Source: Streptomyces sp. G44
Lineage (GTDB): Bacteria; Actinomycetota; Actinomycetes; Streptomycetales; Streptomycetaceae
DNA: 64,000 nucleotides
NCBI RefSeq assembly: GCF_016905445.1
Contig: NZ_JAFEXF010000013.1
Location: 1-64,000, forward strand
Reading direction: 5' to 3'
Below the pieces are notes generated by a model. The model made no database searches and had not been told where the DNA came from. It saw nothing but the letters and a program-made list of their open reading frames with translations. Numbering within the stretch: the first letter of the stretch is position 1; each line of letters starts with the position of its first letter. Positions 17,204-26,524 of this stretch are shown in pieces. A program made the position numbers and the translations under genes.

Positions 17204-17221
17204 TTAGTCATCAATAACTAA
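17204..17221. promoter_or_regulatory. TetR-type operator upstream of MFS gene (TTAGT-N8-ACTAA)
   Basis: TTAGTCATCAATAACTAA, extended to GTTAGT/ACTAAC arms, lies about 40 nt before the MFS start. It shares both half-sites and spacing with the operator at 16525. Confidence 0.75.
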
Positions 17222-17261
17222 CCAATGATCGAACAACCACAGGGAATCGCAGGGGGAAGCA

Positions 17262-18710
17262 ATGTCGCAGAAGTCGGCAGCACGGGCCACAGGCGCGAGC
17301 GTGGCCTGGGTCATGGTCATCACCAGCGTGGCCGGATTCATGGCGGCGCTGGACAACCTCGTCGTCACCACCGCTCTGCCGTCCATCCACGAGGACCTCG
17401 GGGGAGGGCTGCACGACCTGGAGTGGACGGTCAGCGCCTACACCCTCACCTTCGCCGTGCTCCTGATGTCCGGCGCGGCCCTGGGCGACCGCTTCGGCCG
17501 CCGCAAGCTCTTCACCGTCGGCCTCGCCGTCTTCACCGGCGCCTCTGCCGCGGCGGCCCTCGCCCCCGGCCTCGACGCCCTGATCGCCGCCCGGGCCGTG
17601 CAGGGCGTCGGCGCCGCGATCATGATGCCGCTCACGCTGACCCTGCTGACCGCGGCCGTGCCCGAGGGCAGGCGTGGAACGGCGTACGGGATATGGGGCG
17701 CCGTCAACGGCCTGGCGGTCGCCGGCGGGCCGCTCATCGGCGGCAGCCTCACCGAGCACATCTCCTGGCAGTGGATCTTCTGGCTGAACGTCCCGCTCGG
17801 CCTGGCCCTGCTGCCGCTCGCCCGCCTGCGCCTCGCCGAGTCGTACGGCTCCGGAGCGCGCCTCGACGTCGTAGGCACCCTGCTCGCCAGCGGTGGCCTC
17901 TTCGGGGTCGTGTACGCCCTGGTCCGCGGGCCCGTCGACGGGTGGGCCGGCGCCACCGTGCTCGGGGGCCTCATCACGGGCGGCGTGCTGCTCGGCGGCT
18001 TCGTCCGCCACGGGATGCGCGCCGAGGCGCCGATGCTGCCGATGCGCCTCTTCCGCAGTCGCGCGTTCTCCGGCATCAACGCCGCGAGCCTGCTGATGTT
18101 CCTCGGCATGTTCGGCTCGATCTTCCTGCTCAGCCAGTACATGCAGACCGTCCTCGGCCACTCGCCCACCGAGGCCGGTCTGCGGATGCTGCCCTGGACC
18201 GGCATGCCGATGCTCGTCTCACCCCTCGCGGGCCACCTCTCCGACCGGATCGGCGGGCGCCCGGTCGTCGCCGCCGGCCTCTTCCTCCAGGCGACGGGCC
18301 TGGCCTGGTTCGCGTGCGTGGCGGCACCCGACGCCACGTACGCCGCCCAGTTGCCCGCGCTGGTCATCAGCGGCATCGGGATGTCCCTCTACTTCGCCCC
18401 GGCCTCCAGCCTGGTCATGGCCGGCGTCCGGCCGCATGAGCAGGGCATCGCCTCCGGCGCCAACAACGCGCTGCGCGAGGTCGGCGGCGCCCTCGGCATC
18501 GCCGTGATGTCCTCGGTCTTCTCGGCCCAGGGCGGCTACGCCTCCCCGCAGCACTTCGTCGACGGCCTGCGCCCCGCGCTCTGGACGGGCGCCGCGGTGG
18601 TGGCCGTCGCCGCGGTGGCCGCGCTGTGCATCCCCAGCCGCCGCCCGGCCGCCCCCACGCCGGGCCGGAAAGCGTCCGGAGAGCGTGACGAAGCGCTGAC
18701 CGCGGCCTGA
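17262..18710 (+). CDS. DHA2-family (EmrB/QacA-type) MFS drug efflux transporter
   Basis: A 482-aa integral membrane protein with about 14 predicted helices. Visible DHA2 motifs are motif D1 at LDNLVVTTALPSI, motif A at GAALGDRFGRRKLF, motif B at ARAVQGVGAAIMMP, and motif C-like AVNGLAVAGGPLIGG. The proton-driven exporter presumably expels small toxic compounds. The ATG at 17262 has AGGGGGAA upstream. The operator shared with the adjacent TetR gene indicates substrate-induced derepression. The C-terminal tail is short, basic and Pro-rich. Confidence 0.93.
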   Translation: MSQKSAARATGASVAWVMVITSVAGFMAALDNLVVTTALPSIHEDLGGGLHDLEWTVSAYTLTFAVLLMSGAALGDRFGRRKLFTVGLAVFTGASAAAALAPGLDALIAARAVQGVGAAIMMPLTLTLLTAAVPEGRRGTAYGIWGAVNGLAVAGGPLIGGSLTEHISWQWIFWLNVPLGLALLPLARLRLAESYGSGARLDVVGTLLASGGLFGVVYALVRGPVDGWAGATVLGGLITGGVLLGGFVRHGMRAEAPMLPMRLFRSRAFSGINAASLLMFLGMFGSIFLLSQYMQTVLGHSPTEAGLRMLPWTGMPMLVSPLAGHLSDRIGGRPVVAAGLFLQATGLAWFACVAAPDATYAAQLPALVISGIGMSLYFAPASSLVMAGVRPHEQGIASGANNALREVGGALGIAVMSSVFSAQGGYASPQHFVDGLRPALWTGAAVVAVAAVAALCIPSRRPAAPTPGRKASGERDEALTAA

Positions 18711-18726
18711 CCGACGCCTGGGGGAG

Positions 18727-18755
18727 CGGCCCCGCCGGACCCGCGGGGCCGTTCT
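18727..18755 (+). terminator. Hairpin terminator after the MFS gene
   Basis: CGGCCCCGC (18727-18735) pairs with GCGGGGCCG (18743-18751) and is followed by TTCTC. Confidence 0.6.
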
Positions 18756-18770
18756 CGTACTCTTGGGCAC

Positions 18771-19826
18771 GTGCAGGAACTCATCGACGCCCCCCTCGCC
18801 CCGCTGACCACCTTCCGTCTCGGTGGCCCCGCGACCCGCCTGATCACCGCGACGACCGACGCCGAGGTGATCGCGGCCGTCCGCGAGGCCGACGACTCCG
18901 GGACCCCGCTGCTGCTCATCGGCGGCGGCTCGAACCTGGTCATCGGCGACAAGGGCTTCGACGGCACCGCCCTGCGCATCGCCACCCGGGGCTTCGCCCT
19001 CGACGGCACAAAGCTGGAGCTGGCGGCCGGCGAGGTCTGGACGGACGCGGTCGCCCGCACCGTCGAGGCAGGCCTCGCGGGCATCGAGTGCCTCGCCGGA
19101 ATCCCCGGCTCCGCGGGCGCGACGCCGATCCAGAACGTGGGCGCGTACGGCCAGGAGGTCTCCTCGACGATCACCGAGGTGGTCGCGTACGACCGGCGGG
19201 CCCGCGAGACGGTCGTCATCCCGAACGCCGAGTGCGACTTCTCGTACCGCCACAGCCGCTTCAAGGCCGAACCCGAGCGCTTCGTGGTCCTGCGGGTCCG
19301 CTTCGCGCTGGAGGACGCCCAGGGGATGAGCGCCCCGCTCAAGTACCCCGAGACCGCACGCACCCTCGGTGTCGAGGCGGGCGAACGGGTCCCGGCCGCG
19401 GTCGCGCGGGAGACCGTCCTGAAGCTCCGCGCGGGCAAAGGCATGGTGCTCGACCCCGAGGACCACGACAGCTGGTCGGCCGGGTCCTTCTTCACCAACC
19501 CGATCCTCACCGAGGACGAGTTCGCGGCATTCCACGCGCGCGTGGCGGACCGGCTCGGCCCCGGCATCGACCCGCCCGGCTTCCCCACGGGCGACGGCCG
19601 AGTGAAGACGTCCGCCGCCTGGCTCATCGACAAGGCGGGCTTCACGAAGGGCTACGGAGAGGGCCGCGCCCGCATCTCCACCAAACACACCCTCGCCCTG
19701 ACCAACCGGGGCGGCGCGACCACCGAGGACCTGCTGGCCCTGGCCCGGGAGGTCGTCGCCGGGGTGCGGGACGCCTTCGGGATCACGCTGGTCAACGAAC
19801 CGGTGATGGTCGGCGTCGGCCTGTAG
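18771..19826 (+). CDS. murB: UDP-N-acetylenolpyruvoylglucosamine reductase
   Basis: FAD-dependent cytosolic enzyme (351 aa) that makes UDP-MurNAc in peptidoglycan synthesis. Motifs are TTFRLGGPATRLI, the FAD-binding LLLIGGGSNLVIGDKGF, IPGSAGATPIQNVGAYGQE, the catalytic-site SYRHSRFK, and the C-terminal SAAWLIDKAGFTKG with STKHTLALTNRGGATTEDL. The GTG at 18771 has no clear ribosome site. A TACTCT -10-like hexamer ends 7 nt upstream, so the mRNA is probably leaderless. Confidence 0.95.
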   Translation: MQELIDAPLAPLTTFRLGGPATRLITATTDAEVIAAVREADDSGTPLLLIGGGSNLVIGDKGFDGTALRIATRGFALDGTKLELAAGEVWTDAVARTVEAGLAGIECLAGIPGSAGATPIQNVGAYGQEVSSTITEVVAYDRRARETVVIPNAECDFSYRHSRFKAEPERFVVLRVRFALEDAQGMSAPLKYPETARTLGVEAGERVPAAVARETVLKLRAGKGMVLDPEDHDSWSAGSFFTNPILTEDEFAAFHARVADRLGPGIDPPGFPTGDGRVKTSAAWLIDKAGFTKGYGEGRARISTKHTLALTNRGGATTEDLLALAREVVAGVRDAFGITLVNEPVMVGVGL

Positions 19827-19835
19827 GCACGGGAC

Positions 19836-19852
19836 GGCCGCCACCGGCGGCC
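19836..19852. terminator. Hairpin between convergent murB and add
   Basis: GGCCGCC-ACC-GGCGGCC, a 7-bp perfect stem 10 nt after the murB stop, is placed to serve both convergent genes. Confidence 0.5.
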
Positions 19853-19915
19853 TCCAGGCCTCCAGCAGGCCTCAGCGGGCCCCGGTGGGGCGCGCCCGCA
19901 CGCTCCTCGTGGGGA

Positions 19916-20935
19916 TCAGCCGCCGAGCCACGCGTCGATCCCGGCCAGCAGCTTCTCCCGTACGTCCACGGGAGCGGCCGAGCCGCGGACCGACTGGCGC
20001 GCCAGCTCGGCCAGTTCGGCGTCGTCGAAGCCGTGGTGCTCGCGCGCGATCTCGTACTGGGCGGCCAGACGCGAGCCGAAGAGCAGTGGGTCGTCGGCGC
20101 CCAGGGCCATCGGCACCCCGGCGTCGAAGAGGGTCCGCAGCGGCACGTCCTCCGGCTTCTCGTAGACCCCCAGGGCCACGTTGGAGGCCGGGCACACCTC
20201 GCACGTCACGCCGCGGTCCGCGAGCCGCTTCAGGAGCCGCGGGTCCTCGGCGGCCCGCACCCCGTGCCCGATCCGTGCCGCGCCCAGGTCGTCCAGGCAG
20301 TCCCGGACCGAGGCCGGGCCGGTCAGCTCGCCGCCGTGCGGCGCCGCGAGGAGCCCGCCCTCGCGCGCGATCGCGAAGGCCCGGTCGAAGTCGCGCGCCA
20401 TGCCGCGCCGCTCGTCGTTGGAGAGCCCGAAGCCGACGATGCCCCGGTCCGCGTAACGCACCGCGAGCCGCGCCAGCGTGCGGGCGTCCAGCGGGTGCTT
20501 CATGCGGTTCGCGGCGACGAGGACGCGCATCCCGAGGCCGGTCTCCCGCGAGGCGGCGTCGACCGCGTCCAGGATGACCTCCAGGGCCGGGATCAGCCCT
20601 CCGAGCCGCGGCGCGTACGAGGTCGGGTCGACCTGGATCTCCAGCCACCCCGAACCGTCCCGCAGATCCTCCTCGGCGGCCTCCCGCACCAGCCGCTGGA
20701 TGTCCTCGGGTTCGCGCAGACAGGAACGCGCCGCGTCGTACAGCCGCTGGAAGCGGAACCACCCGCGCTCGTCGGTGGCGCGCAGCTTGGGCGGTTCGGC
20801 GCCGGTCAGCGCGTCCGGGAGCCGCACCCCGTACTTGTCGGCGAGCTCAAGCAGGGTCGAGGGCCGCATCGACCCGGTGAAGTGCAGGTGCAGATGGGCC
20901 TTGGGCAGCTCACTTATGTCTCGTACACGCGCCAT
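19916..20935 (-). CDS. add: Adenosine deaminase family protein
   Basis: A 339-aa zinc-dependent TIM-barrel purine deaminase that converts adenosine to inosine in salvage. Metal and catalytic residues are in place: LPKAHLHLHFTGS (HxH), AAPHGGE (His and catalytic Glu), ARIGHGVR (His), CPASNVALG, and GADDPLLF (tandem Asp). HLHLH, where HxHLDG is usual, places it in an ADA-like subfamily, so adenine or another substrate is possible. The ATG at 20935 begins the usual MARVRDISELPKAHLH. Confidence 0.88.
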   Translation of the reverse strand: MARVRDISELPKAHLHLHFTGSMRPSTLLELADKYGVRLPDALTGAEPPKLRATDERGWFRFQRLYDAARSCLREPEDIQRLVREAAEEDLRDGSGWLEIQVDPTSYAPRLGGLIPALEVILDAVDAASRETGLGMRVLVAANRMKHPLDARTLARLAVRYADRGIVGFGLSNDERRGMARDFDRAFAIAREGGLLAAPHGGELTGPASVRDCLDDLGAARIGHGVRAAEDPRLLKRLADRGVTCEVCPASNVALGVYEKPEDVPLRTLFDAGVPMALGADDPLLFGSRLAAQYEIAREHHGFDDAELAELARQSVRGSAAPVDVREKLLAGIDAWLGG

Positions 20936-21009
20936 TCCAGGATCTTGCCGTACGCACCAGGCGTCCCGGTAGCGCCTTTCCCCCTTCGGGTCTTCCCCGA
21001 ACGAAGAAA

Positions 21010-21051
21010 CGGGCCGCCCCTCCAGTGGAAAGCCAGTGGAAAGGCGGCCCG
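21010..21051 (-). terminator. Terminator downstream of the aminotransferase gene
   Basis: CGGGCCGCC (21010-21018) pairs with GGCGGCCCG (21043-21051). The loop holds a perfect 11-nt tandem duplication, CCAGTGGAAAG twice (21022-21043). Confidence 0.6.
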
Positions 21052-21087
21052 CACGCGCGCGTGAGGCGCGGTGTTCTCCGGCGAAGC

Positions 21088-22314
21088 TCAGTCGCGGGCC
21101 TCCGCGAGGAGCTTCTGGAGGCGCGAGATGCCCTCGACGAGGTCCTCGTCGCCGAGCGCGTACGAAAGGCGCAGGTAGCCCGGCGTCCCGAAGGCCTCGC
21201 CCGGGACCACCGCGACCTCGGCCTCCTCCAGGATCAGCGCGGCCAGCTCGACGGAGTCCTGAGGGCGCTTGCCGCGGATCTCCTTGCCGATGAGTCCCTT
21301 GACCGAGGGGTAGGCGTAGAAGGCGCCCTCGGGCTCGGGGCAGAAGACGCCCTCGATGTCGTTGAGCATCCGCACGATGGTCTTGCGGCGCCGGTCGAAG
21401 GCCTCGCGCATCTTGTCGACGGCGACCAGATCACCGGAGACGGCGGCCAGCGCGGCGGCCTGCGCGACGTTGGAGACGTTGGACGTGGCGTGCGACTGGA
21501 GGTTCGTCGCGGCCTTCACCACGTCCCTCGGGCCGATGATCCAGCCGACCCGCCAGCCGGTCATCGCGTACGTCTTGGCGACGCCGTTGACCACGATGCA
21601 CTTGTCGCGCAGTTCGGGGAGGATCGCGGGGAGCGAGGTGAACCTCGCGTCTCCGTAGACGAGGTGTTCGTAGATCTCGTCGGTCATCACCCACAGGCCG
21701 TGCTCGACGGCCCAGCGGCCGATCGCCTCGGCGTCGGCCTCGCTGTAGACGGCGCCCGTGGGGTTGGACGGGGAGACGAAGAGCACGACCTTCGTGCGCT
21801 CCGTGCGGGCGGCCTCCAGCTGCTCGACGGAGACGCGGTAACCGGTCGTCTCGTCGGCGACGACCTCGACCGGGACACCGCCGGCCAGCCGGATCGACTC
21901 CGGATACGTCGTCCAGTAGGGAGCCGGGACGATGACCTCGTCACCCGGGTCGAGGATCGCGGCGAACGCTTCGTAGATGGCCTGCTTGCCGCCGTTCGTC
22001 ACCAGGATCTGCGAGGCGTCCACCTCGTACCCGGAGTCGCGCAGCGTCTTCGTGGCGATCGCGGCCTTGAGCTCGGGAAGGCCGCCCGCCGGCGTGTAGC
22101 GGTGGAACTTCGGGTTCTTGCAGGCCTCGACGGCCGCCTCGACGATGTAGTCCGGCGTGGGGAAGTCGGGCTCACCCGCGCCGAAGCCGATCACCGGACG
22201 CCCGGCGGCCTTCAGGGCCTTGGCCTTGGCGTCGACGGCGAGGGTCGCGGACTCGGAGATCGCGCCGATGCGCGCGGACACCCGGCGCTCGGTCGGAGAA
22301 GTTTCAGCGCTCAT
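21088..22314 (-). CDS. aspC: Pyridoxal-phosphate aspartate aminotransferase (class I)
   Basis: A 408-aa fold-type I aminotransferase. PLP residues are visible: [13 protein letters not shown] in the cofactor phosphate-binding region, [12 protein letters not shown] (Asn), [12 protein letters not shown] (Asp-x-x-Tyr), and [16 protein letters not shown] containing the Schiff-base Lys; the substrate-binding Arg is in YLRLSYAL. It transfers amino groups between aspartate and 2-oxoglutarate. The ATG at 22314 faces the tRNA-Trp/secE genes divergently. The gene symbol is by usual Streptomyces naming. Confidence 0.92.
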   Translation of the reverse strand: MSAETSPTERRVSARIGAISESATLAVDAKAKALKAAGRPVIGFGAGEPDFPTPDYIVEAAVEACKNPKFHRYTPAGGLPELKAAIATKTLRDSGYEVDASQILVTNGGKQAIYEAFAAILDPGDEVIVPAPYWTTYPESIRLAGGVPVEVVADETTGYRVSVEQLEAARTERTKVVLFVSPSNPTGAVYSEADAEAIGRWAVEHGLWVMTDEIYEHLVYGDARFTSLPAILPELRDKCIVVNGVAKTYAMTGWRVGWIIGPRDVVKAATNLQSHATSNVSNVAQAAALAAVSGDLVAVDKMREAFDRRRKTIVRMLNDIEGVFCPEPEGAFYAYPSVKGLIGKEIRGKRPQDSVELAALILEEAEVAVVPGEAFGTPGYLRLSYALGDEDLVEGISRLQKLLAEARD

Positions 22315-22495
22315 GGCCCCATCGTTCCAGACCCCGAAGGCCCCCGGTGCGGGGGTTTCCCGCCGGGCCGGAACCCAATCTGTTCGACGGAGGGCCGCGG
22401 ACCACGTACACTCACTGCTCGTTGGCCCTCACCGGCCGCGCCCTCTCGCCGCACTCCGTGCACCTGAGCGGATGCGGTAGGTTGGGGAAAACCAA

Positions 22496-22568
22496 AGGGT
22501 CGTAGCTCAATTGGTAGAGCACTGGTCTCCAAAACCAGCGGTTGGGGGTTCAAGTCCCTCCGGCCCTG
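22496..22568 (+). tRNA. tRNA-Trp (CCA)
   Basis: Acceptor AGGGTCG/CGGCCCT, D-arm GCTC..GAGC, anticodon stem CTGGT/ACCAG with loop CTCCAAA (CCA), and T-arm GGGGG-TTCAAGT-CCCTC with one mismatch. A TAGGTT -10-like element lies about 13 nt upstream. It directly precedes secE, an arrangement common in bacteria. Confidence 0.95.
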
Positions 22569-22675
22569 CTACACACTCCTTCGCCAGGATGTGTGCGCAT
22601 GTACGTACTGCATTGCACCGCCGTGCGGCTCAACCGGGCGCGGCACGGCCACGACCCGGAATCAGGTGAGGACGA

Positions 22676-22954
22676 GTGACGGACGCCGTGGGCTCCATCG
22701 ACATGCCTGATGCCCAGGACGAGGCGCCGGAGTCCAAGAAGAAGGGCGGCAAGCGCGGCAAGAAGGGCCCCTTCGGCCGTCTCGCGCTCTTCTACCGTCA
22801 GATCATCGCGGAGCTCCGCAAGGTCGTCTGGCCGACTCGCAGCCAGCTGACGACCTACACCACAGTGGTGATTGTCTTCGTCGTCATCATGATCGGCCTT
22901 GTGACCGTGATTGACTATGGCTTCAGCCACGCTGTCAAGTACATCTTCGGCTGA
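22676..22954 (+). CDS. secE: Preprotein translocase subunit SecE
   Basis: A 92-aa membrane protein of the SecYEG channel. A charged Lys-rich N-terminal part ([11 protein letters not shown]) precedes the amphipathic [20 protein letters not shown] signature, followed by a single transmembrane helix. The GTG at 22676 lies in GAGGACGAGTG. It is followed 77 nt later by nusG, the standard neighbour. Confidence 0.95.
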   Translation: MTDAVGSIDMPDAQDEAPESKKKGGKRGKKGPFGRLALFYRQIIAELRKVVWPTRSQLTTYTTVVIVFVVIMIGLVTVIDYGFSHAVKYIFG

Positions 22955-23031
22955 GCCGAGAGCGAAGGGCGCCGTACTCGGCGCCCCTATTCGCGTGTTC
23001 CACCCCTTGTATCCAGGAAGAAGCAGCCACC

Positions 23032-23946
23032 GTGTCTGACCCGAACCTGAACGACGCCGTCGAGCCTCGCGGAGAGGACGCGGAGTCCGTGGAGGACCAG
23101 CTCGACATCGTCGAGGCGGCGGACGCCGAGGAGCCGGATCAGGCCGAGGCGGCCGACGCCGCCGCGGGCGAGCCCGCCGAAGAGGCCGCCGTCCACCTGG
23201 AGGGCGACGCCGAGGCTGTCGCCGAGTCCGAAGAGGACGAGGCCGCCGTCTCCGACGAGGAGTCCGCTCAGGACGAGGCCGTCGAAGACGACGCCGCCGA
23301 GGACGAGGCCGCCGAAGAGGCCGAGCCGGTCGACCCGATCGCCGCCCTGCGCGAGGAGCTCCGGACCCTCCCCGGCGAGTGGTACGTCATCCACACCTAC
23401 GCCGGTTACGAGAACCGTGTGAAGACCAACCTCGAGCAGCGCGCCGTCTCGCTGAACGTCGAGGACTTCATCTTCCAGGCCGAGGTGCCGCAGGAAGAGG
23501 TCGCCCAGATCAAGAACGGCGAGCGCAAGACCATCCGCCAGAACAAGCTCCCCGGCTACGTGCTGGTGCGCATGGACCTGACGAACGAGTCCTGGGGCGT
23601 CGTCCGCAACACCCCCGGCGTCACCGGCTTCGTGGGCAACGCCTACGACCCGTACCCGCTGACCCTGGACGAGATCGTCAAGATGCTCGCCCCGGAGGCC
23701 GAGGAGAAGGCCGCCCGCGAGGCCGCCGAGGCCGAGGGCAAGCCCGCTCCCGCCCGCAAGGTCGAGGTCCAGGTCCTGGACTTCGAGGTCGGCGACTCGG
23801 TCACCGTCACCGACGGCCCGTTCGCGACGCTCCAGGCGACGATCAACGAGATCAACGCCGACTCGAAGAAGGTCAAGGGCCTCGTCGAGATCTTCGGCCG
23901 CGAGACCCCGGTCGAGCTCAGCTTCGACCAGATCCAGAAGAACTAG
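23032..23946 (+). CDS. nusG: Transcription termination/antitermination factor NusG with long acidic N-terminus
   Basis: A 304-aa transcription elongation factor that binds RNA polymerase and couples it to Rho or the ribosome. The NGN domain starts near residue 116 ([20 protein letters not shown]) and includes [12 protein letters not shown]. The KOW domain is near the C-terminus ([21 protein letters not shown]). The first ~110 residues are almost wholly Glu/Asp/Ala, about 40% longer than E. coli NusG overall. Such acidic tails are known in actinobacteria. GTG start at 23032; a strong terminator follows. Confidence 0.95.
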   Translation: MSDPNLNDAVEPRGEDAESVEDQLDIVEAADAEEPDQAEAADAAAGEPAEEAAVHLEGDAEAVAESEEDEAAVSDEESAQDEAVEDDAAEDEAAEEAEPVDPIAALREELRTLPGEWYVIHTYAGYENRVKTNLEQRAVSLNVEDFIFQAEVPQEEVAQIKNGERKTIRQNKLPGYVLVRMDLTNESWGVVRNTPGVTGFVGNAYDPYPLTLDEIVKMLAPEAEEKAAREAAEAEGKPAPARKVEVQVLDFEVGDSVTVTDGPFATLQATINEINADSKKVKGLVEIFGRETPVELSFDQIQKN

Positions 23947-23997
23947 CCCGCGGCCCTCGCGGCTGCCACGGCTTCCTCTGGAACACACGCCTCCGAA

Positions 23998-24042
23998 CAG
24001 GTCAGACGGGCTGCCAAAGCCGGTCTGACCTGCTCGGTTTTT
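23998..24042 (+). terminator. Intrinsic terminator after nusG
   Basis: A perfect 10-bp stem CAGGTCAGAC / GTCTGACCTG, with a loop that can add GGCT..AGCC pairing, is followed by CGGTTTTTA (T-run 24038-24042). It separates secE-nusG from rplK-rplA. Confidence 0.88.
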
Positions 24043-24082
24043 AGCCGCGCGACTATACCCGTTATCGTTGTGCGGTATGCCT

Positions 24083-24102
24083 CCATCCGGATGACCGGAT
24101 GG
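24083..24102 (+). promoter_or_regulatory. Leader hairpin upstream of rplK
   Basis: CCATCCGG-ATGA-CCGGATGG, a perfect 8-bp stem with a tetraloop, lies 36 nt before the rplK start. It is a possible site for autoregulation (L1 represses L11 operons in other bacteria), but no L1-site sequence match was made. Confidence 0.45.
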
Positions 24103-24138
24103 CCGGCTGAAAACTCTCACTAGGACCCGGAGAGAGCA

Positions 24139-24573
24139 ATGCCTCCCAAGAAGAAGAAGGTCACGGGGCTCATCAAGCTCCAGATCCAGGCTGGTGCCGC
24201 CAACCCGGCCCCGCCGGTCGGCCCCGCGCTGGGCCAGCACGGCGTCAACATCATGGAGTTCTGCAAGGCCTACAACGCCGCGACCGAGTCGCAGCGTGGC
24301 TGGGTGATCCCGGTGGAGATCACGGTCTACGAAGACCGCTCCTTCACCTTCATCACCAAGACGCCGCCGGCCGCCAAGATGATCCTGAAGGCCGCTGGTG
24401 TCGAGAAGGGCTCCGGCGAGCCCCACAAGACCAAGGTCGCCAAGGTCACCGAGGCGCAGATCCGCGAGATCGCGCAGACCAAGATGGAAGACCTCAACGC
24501 CAACGACCTGGACGCCGCGTCGAAGATCATCGCCGGCACCGCCCGTTCCATGGGCATCACGGTCGAGGGCTGA
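24139..24573 (+). CDS. rplK: 50S ribosomal protein L11
   Basis: A 144-aa protein of the GTPase-associated centre, contacting 23S rRNA and the L10-L12 stalk. It has the typical N-terminal [20 protein letters not shown] with Pro-rich linker, [15 protein letters not shown], and the RNA-binding C-terminal domain ending RSMGITVEG. It is the thiostrepton target region and is relevant to relaxed phenotypes in Streptomyces. The ATG at 24139 has GGAGAGAG upstream. rplA follows 89 nt later. Confidence 0.97.
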
Positions 24574-24662
24574 GACTTCTCCCCCGTCTGACCTTTCTCC
24601 AGTGGTAGGGCCAAGCGCTGGCCCGCACCACGACTCCATACCTGAACACACCAGGAGCAGAA

Positions 24663-25385
24663 GTGAAGCGCAGCAAGACTCTCCGCGCTGCGGACGCCAA
24701 GATCGACCGGGACAAGCTGTACGCCCCGCTCGAGGCCGTCCGTCTCGCCAAGGAGACCTCCGCGACCAAGTTCGACGGCACCGTCGAGGTCGCCATGCGT
24801 CTGGGCGTCGACCCGCGCAAGGCCGACCAGATGGTCCGTGGCACCGTGAACCTCCCGCACGGCACCGGCAAGACCGCCCGGGTCCTGGTCTTCGCGACCG
24901 GTGACCGTGCTGCGGCCGCGGAAGCCGCTGGAGCCGACATCGTCGGCGCCGACGAGCTCATCGACGAGGTCGCGAAGGGCCGCCTGGACTTCGACGCCGT
25001 CGTCGCCACCCCGGACCTCATGGGCAAGGTCGGCCGCCTCGGCCGCGTGCTCGGTCCGCGTGGTCTGATGCCGAACCCGAAGACCGGCACCGTGACCCTC
25101 GATGTCGTCAAGGCTGTCAACGACATCAAGGGCGGCAAGATCGAGTTCCGCGTCGACAAGCACTCGAACCTGCACTTCATCATCGGCAAGGTGTCCTTCG
25201 ACGACACCAAGCTGGTGGAGAACTACGCCGCGGCCCTGGAGGAGATCCTCCGTCTGAAGCCGTCGGCCGCCAAGGGCCGTTACATCAAGAAGGCCGCCAT
25301 CACCACCACGATGGGCCCCGGCATCCCGCTGGACTCGAACCGCACCCGCAACCTCCTCACCGAGGAGGACCCGGCCGCCGTCTGA
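24663..25385 (+). CDS. rplA: 50S ribosomal protein L1
   Basis: A 240-aa protein of the L1 stalk that binds 23S rRNA near the E site and commonly represses its own operon. Signatures are the [19 protein letters not shown] segment, the [20 protein letters not shown] loop, and [23 protein letters not shown] start at 24663 with AGGAGCAG upstream. A strong hairpin follows the stop. Confidence 0.97.
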   Translation: MKRSKTLRAADAKIDRDKLYAPLEAVRLAKETSATKFDGTVEVAMRLGVDPRKADQMVRGTVNLPHGTGKTARVLVFATGDRAAAAEAAGADIVGADELIDEVAKGRLDFDAVVATPDLMGKVGRLGRVLGPRGLMPNPKTGTVTLDVVKAVNDIKGGKIEFRVDKHSNLHFIIGKVSFDDTKLVENYAAALEEILRLKPSAAKGRYIKKAAITTTMGPGIPLDSNRTRNLLTEEDPAAV

Positions 25386-25420
25386 AACTGACGGCAGCCG
25401 CGTCGCGCACGCGTTCTGTG

Positions 25421-25460
25421 GACGGGCCCCGCAACCTTTCGAGGTGCGGGGCCCGTCCTG
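25421..25460 (+). terminator. Terminator after rplA
   Basis: A 13-bp perfect stem GACGGGCCCCGCA / TGCGGGGCCCGTC with an 11-nt loop, followed by CTGTTTG. Confidence 0.82.
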
Positions 25461-25542
25461 TTTGTGTACGAGCCTTTCGGATACGACTGTCAGAGGCCGC
25501 GGCAAGGAAGCGGGCCTCCACGAAGCCAAGGGGTGGGACGGC

Positions 25543-26445
25543 ATGAAGAGCACGACCATGCGGCGTACGGGGATCTCGATCGCGGCGGCGGCCGCGCTGA
25601 CGGGCCTGGCGGCCTGCGGCTCGGGCGACTCGGGGGGCTCCTCCGACAGAGCCGGGGAGGGGAAGGACAAGGGCGGGATCAAGGTCAGCCCGATAGCCGC
25701 CCTGCGCTCGGTCCAGAAGACGACCGACAAGGCGGACACCGCCCGCATCGACGGCACGACCTCCATGGGCTCGCAGGCGTCCATGGACATGAAGGGCGTC
25801 ATGGGCTGGTCCGACGGCATCACGGGCAACGTGACCGTGACCTTCACCGGCGGCACCCAGGCCCGGCAGATGGAGCAGCTGGGCCAGACGAAGATCGACT
25901 ACCGCTATCTGAAGAACGGCTTCTACGCGAACATGGGGGACAAGTTCGCGTCCCAGGCCGGTGGCGGCAAGCACTGGCTGGAGTACGACTACGAGACGCT
26001 GGCGGAGCTGAGCGGCGCCGCGGGCGAGGCGTTCCAGGACCAGATGCAGAACAGCACGCCGAACCAGTCGGTGAAGATGCTGCTGGCCTCGGGCGACGTG
26101 AAGCGCGTCGGTGTGGAGGAGGTCCGCGGGACGAAGGCGACCCGCTACTCGGGGAAGGTCGACGTCGCCGACTTCACGGCCAAGAGCACGGACCTGGACG
26201 AGCAGCAGCTGAGCGAGCTGAAGAAGCAGTTCGAGCAGGCCGGCATGAGCACCGAGACCATCGACATCTGGGTCAACGACGACGATCTGCTGGTCAAGAA
26301 GGTCGAGAAGGCCGACACGAAGAACGGCCCCTTCTCGCAGACCGCGTACTACAGCGACTACGGCACGCCGCTCTCCGTCGAGAAGCCCCCGGCCTCGGAC
26401 ACCGTGAGCTTCAAGGAGCTCATGAACAGGCAGCCCGCCGCATAA
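25543..26445 (+). CDS. Lipoprotein of unknown function (paralogue of the next gene)
   Basis: A 300-aa secreted lipoprotein. The N-terminal signal (basic n-region, Ala-rich core) ends at lipobox LAAC, with Cys near residue 25, followed by a Gly/Ser/Asp linker. The mature part resembles the LppX/LprAFG or LolA-like beta-cradle group (GVMGWSDGITGN, IDIWVNDDDLLVKKV, YYSDYGTPLSVEKP). The family call is tentative. The ATG at 25543 is chosen because it starts the signal peptide; the upstream frame is not signal-like. Confidence 0.82.
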   Translation: MKSTTMRRTGISIAAAAALTGLAACGSGDSGGSSDRAGEGKDKGGIKVSPIAALRSVQKTTDKADTARIDGTTSMGSQASMDMKGVMGWSDGITGNVTVTFTGGTQARQMEQLGQTKIDYRYLKNGFYANMGDKFASQAGGGKHWLEYDYETLAELSGAAGEAFQDQMQNSTPNQSVKMLLASGDVKRVGVEEVRGTKATRYSGKVDVADFTAKSTDLDEQQLSELKKQFEQAGMSTETIDIWVNDDDLLVKKVEKADTKNGPFSQTAYYSDYGTPLSVEKPPASDTVSFKELMNRQPAA

Positions 26446-26524
26446 CCGGAGGCTCGGCGGCACCTGGCTCGGGTACTCTCGGCACTCGGAAATGGTTCGA
26501 TCATGTGTTCCTAGGGGTGGGGTC

